Source of the DNA: Clonostachys chloroleuca
Taxonomy: Eukaryota > Ascomycota > Sordariomycetes > Hypocreales > Bionectriaceae
Direction of reading: 5' to 3'
DNA length: 64,000 nucleotides
Assembly (NCBI GenBank): GCA_037952775.1
Contig: JBANAY010000003.1
Location: forward strand, 1,674,001 to 1,738,000
Below the pieces are notes generated by a model. That model was not told the origin of the DNA. It did no database searches and worked only from the letters and a program-made list of their open reading frames with translations. Made by a program: the position numbers and the translations under genes. Below are positions 15,401-27,400 of this stretch, one piece after another (positions within the stretch are counted from its first letter, which is position 1; every line of letters begins with the position of its first letter).

Positions 15401-18400
15401 CTAATCCATGGAAAGTTGCGTCTATAACCTCGGGAATCTCGCTATTCAGCTCAATGGATTGGTTAATATCCCATGAGCCGGCCAATGAGAGTTGTCCCAG
15501 TGTCTTCGTCGTCTCAGTCATAAGAAGACTGATATAGTGCTCAAGTTGGTTCACAAGCCTTGTGGCTTGCAAGGTATTAAAGTGGGCAGAGTTATATGTC
15601 ACATGGAGTTCAATTGCAGATGAAGCGACCAGTGCCTGGACAACAAGCGGGTAGTTGAAGTAGCCTTCCAGGGAGGAATTTGCGCCCTCGTAGTCTTGGC
15701 ATAGGGTTAGCATCTCATCCGATTCGTTTCCTACTTCGCCCATCTTCTCGTACGGTTGAACAACCAACAAATTAGAGAATCTACAGGCATTCCGAATGTC
15801 ATTGCCAAGTTGCATTATTCTTCGCAGGCCATACTGTTCGTGCTGGATAAGCTCAGTCGCCTGCCCTTGAATGTTCTGCAAGTATCTTGAAGTCGACAGA
15901 TCGCGGTCTAGGTGAACTCGGATCGGCATAGTTGCAACTACTGGTCCTGCTACTTCAGTGATTTCAGCTAGTGGCGCCTGGCGACCAGAAACTGAGGCAC
16001 CAAAGCAAACATCCTCTGAGTCGCAGTACCGGCCAAGCAGCATAGCCCAGGCAGCCCTTACGATCGTAGCCTGTGTAATGTTTGGGTGGCGAGAGACCGA
16101 TGCTTGAACGGGTCTTGAAATCTTTAATGTTTTGCCTGTAGCTGGCTTTTCCTTCGGCGTAGGAAACGCGGCAGGCATCGCACCTTGGAGCTGCTCGCGC
16201 CAGTACTTGCGACTTGCCTCTTGGTCGAGGCTCTCATTGTAGCGGATGAAGTTGTCGAACGACTTGGGACTAGGGCCCTTCGATCTTGAGATTGCTTGGG
16301 CCAGTGTCCTATGCATAAGTCGCATCGTCCAACCATCGTATGTAGCGTGGTGACAGATGAGAACAAAATATCTGTTTCCATTCGGATCCAAGACAAGAGC
16401 CCACCGGTTGAGACGAGTACCATATGTCATGTCCGCCAAGTTGATCGATGCCATGTATTGGTTCAGATTTAGTCCAGTCGTGTCTTCCCATGCGAAGTCA
16501 CCAGCCACTACAGCTTGCAGAGTGGTCTGTTCAAGATGGACGATTCGGGTTCGGAGGTTTCCACAAGAGTTGACCGTTTTCACCCAAGCATTTCGGAATC
16601 GAGGTGTGCTGATCTGGTCGGAAATCTTGTAAACCCACTTGGCAATATGCGATCCCGGTTGTTTCACGGTGAGAGCCATCAAACCATTCTGGAACTCAGT
16701 GACTGGCATCACGTTTTCAAGTAATTGATCTGGGGAAAGCTTGCACATGTCTCTTATCTCAGTCTCCCAATCAAGATCAAACAAGTGGTTGGGAATGAGA
16801 TCAAAAGGCTCCAACTCCTCAGACTCGTCCTGTTTGACAGTGAACTCAGTAGCAGAAGAAGCCACAGCGAACAGCCTAGCGTCATCAAAGATACTCTTAA
16901 CGGTCAGCTCAACTCCTACCTCCCGGGCCTTAGCCACTAGCTGAATGGCCGAAATAGAGTCGCCGCCGACTTGGAAGAAATTGTCATCCAGACCAATAGA
17001 TGTGACGGGAAGATTCAATATCGAGGCCCACAGCCCCTGTATGCAAATCTCCATCGCGGTCTCGGGGGCCTCTTCTCATCATCTACAAGGGAATAGTGAT
17101 GAAGAGCTTCCTTGCTTAGACGTTGAGTGTTTGCCAAAAGAATTCTCCTGTCCAACTTTGACGACCCACCCACTGGCATGAACGAACAAGGTATGAAAGT
17201 TGAGGGCACCATGTACGTAGGGAGAATAAGTCTCAAAGCGCCCACGAGCTTCAATAATCTCAGCTTTAGGTCTGCTGTTATTTGGGCAAACATCTCGCCG
17301 ATTTGGGATTTCTCGTTCGAGGCAGAATACTTTTCATTAGAAAATGAGAAGTAGGCTACTAGAGTGGTTGCTTCTCCGTTTCGGAGGACATCGACTGCAA
17401 CTTGTTTAGCCCCTTCTAAGTTAGAGAGGAGATTGTGCTCTATCTCGCCCAGTTCAACACGCAGACCTCTTATCTTGACTTGGGTGTCTTTGCGGCTAAC
17501 AAAGCGTAAGTTCCCTGATGGATCGTAGCATGCAAGGTCACCAGACCGGTAAGCCCGCTTAAACTGCTGTCGTGGTTCGTCTAGTGCGCAAGATGGAAGC
17601 GTGTCAAGAACAGTCTCTTTGGTCTTGGCTGGGTCACCAAGATACTCGCGCAGGATAGTAGGGCCCTGAATCAAGACTTCTCCAATGGTTCCTATCGGAG
17701 CCAACTTGGCAGGGTCGTCTGGATTGACTATCCAACAGCATGAGGCTACCGGTCGTCCAATCGTGTCTGTATGATCCTCTGAAGATGTGTATTCGTGCAT
17801 TGAGCTGGCGACACATGTCTCTCCAGGCCCCCATATATTGATAAGGCGGACCTTTCCAAACCATCGAGCAAATAGGTCTTGCGGCACCTTCTCTCCAGCT
17901 AAGATAATGGTCTCCAGGCCAGGAACCTGGTCGGGACTAAGGGTAGATGCGAACGAAGGGGTCAGACAAACGCAGTTAACACGAGCATTTCGTACAAACT
18001 CCTGTATGTTATTCATTCTCATATGATCAGATGGTATGCAAATACATCCGCCATTGAAAAGCGCTTGGAAGATTTCAGCAATAGAAAAATCAAAGATGAC
18101 ATTAGCAAACTGAAGAATACGAGGGGGCGCCTCTAGAGCAAGGCGTTTGGCAATAGCTTGCTGTGATGAACACAAAGCTTGGTGCTCCATGACAAATCCT
18201 TTTGGCGTTCCAGTGCTTCCAGAGGTGAAGAGAATATACGAGGCATCGCTTGGCGAAACATCGACCCGGGGACCTCGGGATGCTTTTGGTAATCGAGACT
18301 CGAGACCATCATCAATTTGAATAACACTGTCCATAAGCTCCAAGCATGCTGGCCCAAATTTATTGCAAGATAGCAAAACCTTGGCTCCGGTTGTCTGAAT

Positions 18401-21400
18401 AATACTTTGTTTACGTTGGAGGGGATACTCGGGGTCAATGGGTGAAAAGGCAGCTCCGGCCTTGTTCACTGCGAGGATTGCAACCATGTACCACTTAGAC
18501 TTTTGCATGCATACATGGACAAAGTCGCCTCTCTTGACATTATAACTATTGACCAAGAAGTGAGCAAGCTTGTTAGCGGCACTGTTCAGTTCGTAATACG
18601 TCAGTGATCCGTCCCATGCGTCGACTGCCTGGTTGTTCGGCGACTGAGCCGCAAAACGCTCAACCACATGGTGCATACAATCGTTGGAGACTTCGGGCAC
18701 GGGGTTGCGAGAGATGGCAGTTTCCGCATCCCATTGAGAAACCATTGATAAGTCGCCCAGTCTCTTCTGGTTGTTATTTTCGAGGAGTCCCTGCATGACA
18801 TGCTCAAATTGATTTGCAATAGCCTCAATTTGCGCTGTTTGTAGGGTCTTGGCGTCGAAAATCAGACTCAGGTCGACTTCATCATCGTCCAAGGCACACT
18901 GCATGACCAGAGGATACGTAAAATACCCCTGCAGGGAACTCTGCATACCGTCATTCTCATTCACAACTGGGATGAGAAGCTCCCCGCTGTCTGATTTTGA
19001 GATGTGCAGTTGTTGGACAGGTTGGACGACAGCCAAGCTGGAGAAATCACAGGCTTCTTTGGCGTCGGCGCTTACTTTTGCGATCTTTTCCAAACCAAAT
19101 TGCTCATAGGCCATCATCTCAGTTGACTGGTTTTGAATCTCTTCCAAGAATCTGCTCACGCGCTGCTCGGGATCCATTCGAACACGAATAGGAACAGTTG
19201 CGACCATCACACCTGGTATCGTCTCAATTCCTGTCACTGGAGCATTACGGCCAGAAACCGAGGCTGCAAATGTGATATCGTCTGTGTCAGAATATCGAGC
19301 TAGAACTAGAGCCCACGCAGCACGCAGAACTGTAGCTCGAGTAATATTTCCCTTTCGGGATTCAGCGAAGAATAGCTGCTTGTTGAACATGTGCGTTTCG
19401 CCCACGCCTGAGCTTGGCTTAGGTGGGAACGACGCTCGCCGAGCACCATCAAGCTGCCTCTCCCAAAAGGCCTGGTTTGCCTCTTCGCTAGCCCGGAGGG
19501 TGTACTCGATGAAAGAGTTATAACGTCGGTTTCTGGCCACTGGTTCCTTCCTATAAAGGCGATGGAACGAGTCCATAATGACCCGAATAGTCCAGCCGTC
19601 GAAAACGGTGTGGTGGCTGAGCCAAAGGAAGTACGTGATGCCGTCCTGATCCTTATGGAGGCAGTATCTATTGAGAGGCTGGCCATACGTCATCGTTACC
19701 TTGCCTAAACCATCGCTCTTCGAACTAGATGATGGGTTGAAGTCAAGCTCTTCCCATGCGTAACTGCCGTTGACAATGACTTGAACGGCAGAGCCTTGGA
19801 ATTGGACGATTCGTGTTCGCATGTTGGGGCACAACTCCATAGTTCGCTCCCAGGCAGACTTGAAAGCTGCCACATCAACTTGTTTCGGTAGTCGGAATGA
19901 ATGATGAGCGATGTACGAGCCAGGTTCTTTGACTGTGAGTGCCATTAAGCCGGTCTGGAATGCTGTACAAGGGTAGATATCATCAATTTGACTGGCGTCA
20001 CGGAGACCACACTTTGTCACCGCTTCCACAAGAGCACGTTCAGCATCATCTCCCATCAAAGCGAACGGTTCAAGATCTTTCTTTGACTCCTCCTTCATCG
20101 GGGTAGCAGCAGCAGACATTGCTGACAGCCGGGGGTCACGGAATACGGTGCCAACGTCCAGAGACAAACCTGATTGACGTGCGATCGTAACAAGCTTGAT
20201 GGCACTGATGGAGTCTCCTCCCGCCTTCAGGAAGCTGTCGTGTCTACCAATATCATTGGCATCGATTTGGAGAACCTGAGCCCACAGATCACGAAGCTGA
20301 AACTCTTGCTCCGAAACCGGTTGCTCCCGACTCCCACCTCCGGGCGAGAACTGAAGTCTCTGCCTGGCTGAAGTGTGCTTGGCAATGTAGCAAAGCTTAC
20401 GTCTATCGATCTTCCCTGAACTCTTCCGCTCTGGCATGCCCTGGAAGATCAAATAAACACTGGGGACCATGTAAGGAGGCAATTCTTCACTTAGAGAAGA
20501 TTCCAGATCGGTAATCATCACCTTCATGTCCTCTGTCACCTCGTTGATGATATTTAGGTCCTGAGCTTGCGAAAATTTTCCGCTTGTGTACCAGAGAAGG
20601 GCGACCAGCGTGTTCGTCATATCACTCTCATTGACCATGGTATCAACCACGCAACCCATGTCTTGGGTAAGGCTCATCGTAAGACGCGTTTCTATCTCTC
20701 CCAGCTCAACGCGCTGCCCATGAAGCTTAACCTGGGTGTCTTTTCTGCCCATGTATTCAAATGTACCGTCTTCGAGGCGGCGAACAAGGTCACCGGTGAG
20801 GTAGGCTTTGCTAGGCATGCTGCCTGGCAGCCAATCCACGTCCTGTAGCCACGCCTGGGCCGACGCCTTGTCTGGGTTGATATAACCCCGGGCCATCATG
20901 GGACCTTGGATTAGTAGTTCTCCAACACATCCAATTGGCACAAACTGCTTGGCATTATCAGGCTCGACAACCCACCAAGCGGAAGACGACGGTACTCCAA
21001 TATTACTAGGCTTTGAGATAATGCCTACATCAGCAAGCCAACCGCAAATTGATGCTTCTGCTGGCCCGTAAAGGTTGTGAAGCGTGGCATGGCCTCTCCA
21101 CCTATCGACAACTTGCTTGGTCACATTCTCACCGCCCAAACCGACATGAGCTATTGTTGGTATCTCTGCTGGGTTCACTAACCCAGCAAGAGTAGGTGTG
21201 AAGAAGGACCAGTTGGCCTTCATCCTGTTAATAGCTCCGTGGATGTCATTATAACGCTCCCACTCGGATGGAATGCACAAGCACGCGCCTCGCGAGAGCG
21301 ACACCATAACGTCAATAATACCAATGTCAAATGTATACATGGAGTAGCTAAAAACGCGGGTGCCAGGTCCCCAACCTTGGATAGCGCCGTGACTATTCGA

Positions 21401-24400
21401 TGTCGAGCATGTGTTTCGATGCTCAAATATCATCCCCTTGGGCTTGCCGGTGGAACCTGATGTGAACATCACGAAGCTAGCATTCTCAGGGGAGACGCCA
21501 GAAGTGACTGGGCGGCTAGGCTCACCCAGATCGAGAATCGTACGCTGATCAATAGCATGAGCCGAAAACCCGAGAGAAGTAGCTAGTTCTTTGTGTTCTG
21601 GTGCGAACAACAGCATAGATGAACCAGTATCCTCCAAGATGCCCTTCAAACGAGAGACTGGCGCAGCCGTATCCAGAGGAACAAATGCCCCCCCTGCCAT
21701 GTTGATAGCAATCATTGAAACGACTGCCCATATTGATTTAGAAAAGCAAATACCCACGATGGCCTCGGGCCCAACGCCAAGAGAGCTGAGCTTCGACGCG
21801 AGTCGTTCAGCGTAGGAACCCAATTCCGCATATGTCATGTCTCCGTCCCAAGATGTGACTGCAGGGAGCTTTGGCGTCTTCTTAATTTGAGCCCGAATCA
21901 TTTCATGGATACATAGATCAGTAGACGGCTTCAAGTTCTGGTGACGCAAGGCATGTTCTTTGTCCCAGTCATCAACAAGGGATATTTCGCCGATAGACTT
22001 CAAGGGGTGGCTTGCCAACTGCTGCATAACTGTGTCAAGCTGATGAGCAACAGCCTCGGTCAACTCCGCTGACATGGCTTTGACATCGTAGGCAAGCCGA
22101 ATGCCAATGTGGTTATCGGCGATGTCGGCCTCCAAGATGAGCGGATAATTAAAATAGTTGACCATTTCATTCTCAGTGATATCGATAGCCTGGTCAGCTT
22201 CGAGAATGGTACGACTATCGTCTCCTGAGATGAACTCCTTTGGCCGAATAACCATCAGGCTGGAAAACTGGCAAGCTTCCCTCACCGATGCATTGATCCT
22301 AGCAATATTTTGAAGCCCGAATTGCTCATACGAGCCCATATCTGTCGCGTGATTCTGCACTGCTGTCAAGAAATGCTTCACGCTTTCAGACTGATCAATC
22401 TTTATGCGGACCGGGATGGTGGCGATTGCAGGCCCTGGCATATCCTGCAATCCATCAACAGCAGCACTTCTTCCGGAGACCGTGGCACCAAAGCATATAT
22501 CATGGGTGTTGCAATGGCGAGCTAGGACCAATGACCATGCAGCCCTGAGCATTGTGGCCTTGGTAACTGAGCCCTCACCGCGTTTAGCATTTGTCAAGAT
22601 CTTGTGATGTTTAAATGCAAAGGTTGGTTTGCTATTGTTTGCTGGAGCAATCGGGAAGATAGCTCGAGTAGCTCCTTCCAACTGCTGCTCCCAGAAAGAC
22701 GCAGCTGCATCAACGTCCTGGTCGATAGTATGTTTAATAAAGGTTGCATAGCTGGGTAGCTTGGTGATTGTCTCTCCCCAGTAAGACTCATACAGAGTCC
22801 TGAAGGCGATCTGCAGGCACCAACCATCAATCACAGAGTGATGTGCAACCCAGACGAAATATGACTTTCCGGAGTCTTCAGTAATGATTGCGTAGCGATT
22901 GAGCGGATCTCCAAATGACATTTCGTACTTCTGGCTGGCTTGCGTGAATGCAACCAGGTCCATGCCAGCCGTAGATTCCCAGGCAAAATCATTCTTGACT
23001 ATCGCCTGAATTGGTCTACCATTGGGAGCAACTATTCGGGTTCTCAAATTTCCATTGAGACGCACAGCATGCTCCCATGCAGCCTTGAATTTCTGCAGGT
23101 CGATGGTCTCAGATATACGAAGAAAATATTTCGTGATATACGATCCCGTCTGTTTGACTGAGAGAGAAATAAGACCCTCCTGGAGAGGCGAGCAAGGGAA
23201 AGCATCTTCGATCTCACAATCTCCCGGCAGCTTACAGAGCTGATGGATGTCGCTCGAGATGAATTCGCTCTCTTTCGTGGTGAGAAGCTCGAAGGGTTTT
23301 GCTTCTGCGCTGCTCAGTGAATTTACATCAACTCTGCGAGCTCTTAATGCGAGTTCCAAGAGCTGCGGGTGCCTGAAGACGTCATCCGCAGTGATTGAAA
23401 TGCCTTGGCTTCGGGCCTCCTGCATAAGGTTGATCGCTGCGATGGAATCCCCACCGATAGCAAGAAAACTATCATCCCTACCGATCATATCAACCGGTGT
23501 CTTTAACACAGATGCCCATATCGTCTGTAAATCGCGTTCCATGTCTGTTTGGGGTGCGCGTTTCTCCGTGTTCTGCAAGGAGTAGTCCGAAAGTTGGAGG
23601 TGGCTCAATTTCTCTGTTTCAACGCGAAGTCTGTTCCTGTCTAGTTTCGAAGAAGTAATAAAGGGCATATATGCGCAAGGAATGAATGTGGCGGGAACCA
23701 TATATGAAGGGAGGGCAGCCTTGAGCCTTCCGGATAGCTCCAGCATCTTATCGTAAAGTTCGGGGCTCATAGCGGCGAACATGCCGTCCCAGCTAATATT
23801 CTTCTTGTCTACTCGGTTCTCTTTGTTGAAGCAAAGGTAAGCTGACAACTGTTTCCCGCTGTTTGTATTGAACACGTCTACCGCAACTTGATATACTTCC
23901 GGCAGACAATTCCGGATTTGATGTTCGATTTCTTCAACCTCAACACGCAGTCCGCGGATCTTTATCTGGGTATCTTTTCTTGCGGAGAATTCAAGATGAC
24001 CGTTGGCGTTCTGGAAGCAGAGATCTCCACTCAAGAAGAACCGTCCCCAATGAGGCTTGTCGGTATTAGGGGCCCATTGAGGTGTGCCATTGAGGACCGA
24101 GGCAGATGTTTTCTCAACATTGTCGAGATATTCCCGAAGGATTGTAGGTGCTTGGATCAGGACTTCACCAATAGCTCCTGTGGGCGCGAGCTTGTATGGA
24201 TTATCTGGTTCCACGATCCAACAGTGACTTCCAACTGGCATCCCGATAGTGAGAGGTGATTCAAGATCTGACTTCCATTCATGAATAGTTGTGAGGCAGC
24301 ATGTTTCGGCTGGTCCCCAAGCGTTCAAAAGTCTCAATTTGTTCATCCAATTATCAAAGACGTCTTTCCCAACAGCCTCTCCGGCCAGCAATAGCAGCTC

Positions 24401-27400
24401 AAGGGAGGGAACATCTTCCGGCTTCAAGGTTCGCACGAAGGCAGGTGTTAAATACGCCCATGTGACCTTGTTATCTTGAATGTATCTCTCCAGGTTGTTG
24501 ATGCGATCTAGTTCTGAAGGAATGCACAATGTAGCGCCAGTGATTAAAGCGCCAATGATTTCTCCAATAGATAAATCAAAGACGAAGGCAGCAAACTGAA
24601 GCATCTTGACCTCAGGGTGGAGGCCGACCCGTTTGGCAGTTGCTACCTCGCTTGTGCACACTGCCAAGTGTTCCATTACGAGGCCTTTGGGCACTCCGGT
24701 TGATCCAGATGTGAAAAGAATGTAACAAGCAGTCTTGGACGACACTGATATATCAAGATTTCTGCTGTTGATCTTCCTATCCCTAAGAAGTCGATTATCC
24801 AGCTCCAGCGACACTTCGACGACTGTATCGATAACCTCAGAACAAGACTTGGCGTTCATATGAGATGTCAGAATTAGTTTTGATCCAGTCTGTGTGATGA
24901 TTTGTCTATGTCGTTGCTGAGGGTGTGATGGATCTAGAGGAATCCATGTGGCGCCGGCCTTGTTGATAGCCAAGATAGATACAAAGTGCCAAGCAGACTT
25001 CTCGAAACAAACGTGCACAAGATCTCCCGGGCTTATCAAACCACGAGAGGTGAGGTGCTTTGCCAACCGGTTGGCTGATTCATTGTATTGCTTATATGTA
25101 AAAGTTGCATCCCAAGCTTGAAGAGCAACAGCGTTGGGCCGATTCACGGCATGTTTCTCGATCATTTGATGAAAAGTTGAGTCAACAATGTCGGGCATGT
25201 CGCTGTTCATGGCATACGCTTGGCTAATATCCCATTTTCCAGCAACGGATAGATCTGCGAGTGGCTGATCCATGTTGTAGAGGAGCTCTTGAACGACATG
25301 CTCAACCTGGTGCAGCAGGGCAGTGGCCTGAAGCTCGCTGACGACGTTCAAATCATACGTAAGATTTGTTACAAACTCATCGTCAGAGATGACCACTTGG
25401 AATACCAGAGGCATGCTAAAGTACCCGCTGAGATTCTTTTCATCCTGCTGAACCTCTAGGCCCTCGGGGACTACAATGGACCCAACATCCCGGCCGATCT
25501 CGGCCATCTTTTGGTACGGCTGGACGACCAACAGACTGGTGAAGTTGCAGAGCTCTTTGATTTCAGTACTCAGCTTCCCGATCTTTTGAAGCCCAAACTG
25601 TTCGTAAGGGATCATTTCGGCTGCTTGCTTTTGAATGTTGTGTAGGAACTGAGAGATAGTCGATGATGCACCCAGACGAACACGGACAGGCAACGTTGAT
25701 ACAGCTGGACCGGGAATATCAGCGAGACCTATAACAGGCGCCTGACGGCCAGAGATAGAAGTCGCGAAGGTGATATCATCGGTATTAGAATGCCTCGCGA
25801 GGACGATAGCCCAAGCAGCGCGAATAAGAGTTGCTTTCGTAATCGAAGTGTCGTAATCAGCGTTCGGGATCTCCATTGCTTTGTTGATAATCCTGGTATC
25901 AGGAGCCTCATTCTGCTTCACAGGGCGGGGGAAGCTGGCTGGCATCGCGCCATCAAGTTGCTTCTTCCAAAATGTGCTTGCCTCCTCGTTGTCCAGTGAT
26001 TGGACATACTTCATGAAGTAGTCGAATGACTTGGCCGTGTAGGGCTCTCCGCGATACACATTCGACAGCACCCTCAGCATAAGCTGGAGCGTCCACCCAT
26101 CGTATGAAGCATGGTGCGCAACCAAGACGAAGTAATTCCGCCCCCCAGTCTCCTGGACCAGTGCATAGCGGTTGAGGCGGGATCCAAAGGTCATTTGCAA
26201 GTCATTGGCTTCGTTGATGACCATCCTCAAACTCTTGTTTGTGGTCTCCTCCCACGTCACATCGTCTTTCACATAGAGTTGAATAGTATGGTTCGAGACT
26301 CGCACAATTCTGCTACGAAGGTTGCCACAAACCTCCACTGTCTTCTCCCAAGCGGCCCGGAATTTCTCAATATCGACGTCTTCAGCAATACGATAGACAA
26401 ACTTCGCAATATACGAGCCGGGATGCTTTACTGAGAGAACCATGAGACCTTCTTGGAGTGGTGTCACGGGCATGGCGTTCTCAATCACCAGTTGGTCGCT
26501 CAATCCACACCTCTCCCGTACATCATTGCTGAGCACGGAATCCCTCACTTTCGATTCAAGCAACTCGAATGGATTGAGTGCCATTTCGGGCTCAATCTCA
26601 GTAACAGCCGCCGCTGATCTCGCAACAGCAGAGAGCCTGGGGTCATTGAAGATGTCTCTTACAGATAGCTTGATCCCAGAGTTCTGCGCTGCTGAGACAA
26701 AATGGATAGCAGTGATTGAATCACCGCCGATACTCAAGAAATTCTCGTGCTTTCCAATGGCGTGTTTCGGCAAGTTGAACAAATCAGCCCATAGCTGCTG
26801 AATAGTCATTTCCATCGGCGTATCTGGCATGACTTTGATTGCATCAGCGAGCGAGTAGTGATGCATCTGCTCAACGTTCAACTTGGCTCTTTGCTCATCC
26901 AATGCCTGTCGATCCGGCCGGGAGGATTCGGTAACTGGGATGTATCGACAAGGAATGAAAAGTTTGGGGACCATATGACGAGGGATGGTGACGCTGAGTT
27001 TGCTCACTGCTGTTGCAAGGTCCTTCTGCAACTCGGAGCCGATTGGCATGAACAAGTCGGTTACTCGGTCTCCGTTACCGGTGGACTCTTCACCACTTTC
27101 TCCGTCGCTAAAGTAGAGGAACGCAGCAAGAGCCATGCCAGATGCACCGTTGAAAGTGCTAACAACTACTTGGCAAGTCCGTGCCAGAGTCGAGCGAATT
27201 GTGTCTTCAACTTCAAACAGTCTAACCCTGAATCCCTTGATTTTAACTTGATCTTCCTTGCGACAGAAAAACTCCATCGAGCCCTTCGAGTTGATGAATC
27301 CAAGTTCGCCTGTTGGATAAAATTGATTCCAATTGCCTCCTTGGCTGTTCAAGGCCCATTCGGGCGCTTGTAAAGCAAGTAAGCTCTTGGCAGAGTAGGA

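Larger units (their letters stand above)
7080..26500 (-). repeat. Tandem duplication of a three-module NRPS block (modules 3-5 and 6-8)
   Basis: Active-site motifs of C2/C5 (26100/16340), C3/C6 (22835/13060) and C4/C7 (19600/9825) are all separated by about 9.76-9.78 kb. The sequence next to the motif is subtype-specific in the same order: YDGW, then HHS(V/I)(I/M)DGW, then HH(T/G)VFDGW. A4/A7 share all nine pocket residues, A5/A8 share GPGE, and T3/T6 share FLAIGGDSIAA. The copies are diverged, so this is an old event. Confidence 0.75.

Noticed and set aside
17015..17120. An intron in the NRPS at the frame change
   Set aside because: The linker length matches module 8 apart from one base, and the phase shift falls on a homopolymer.
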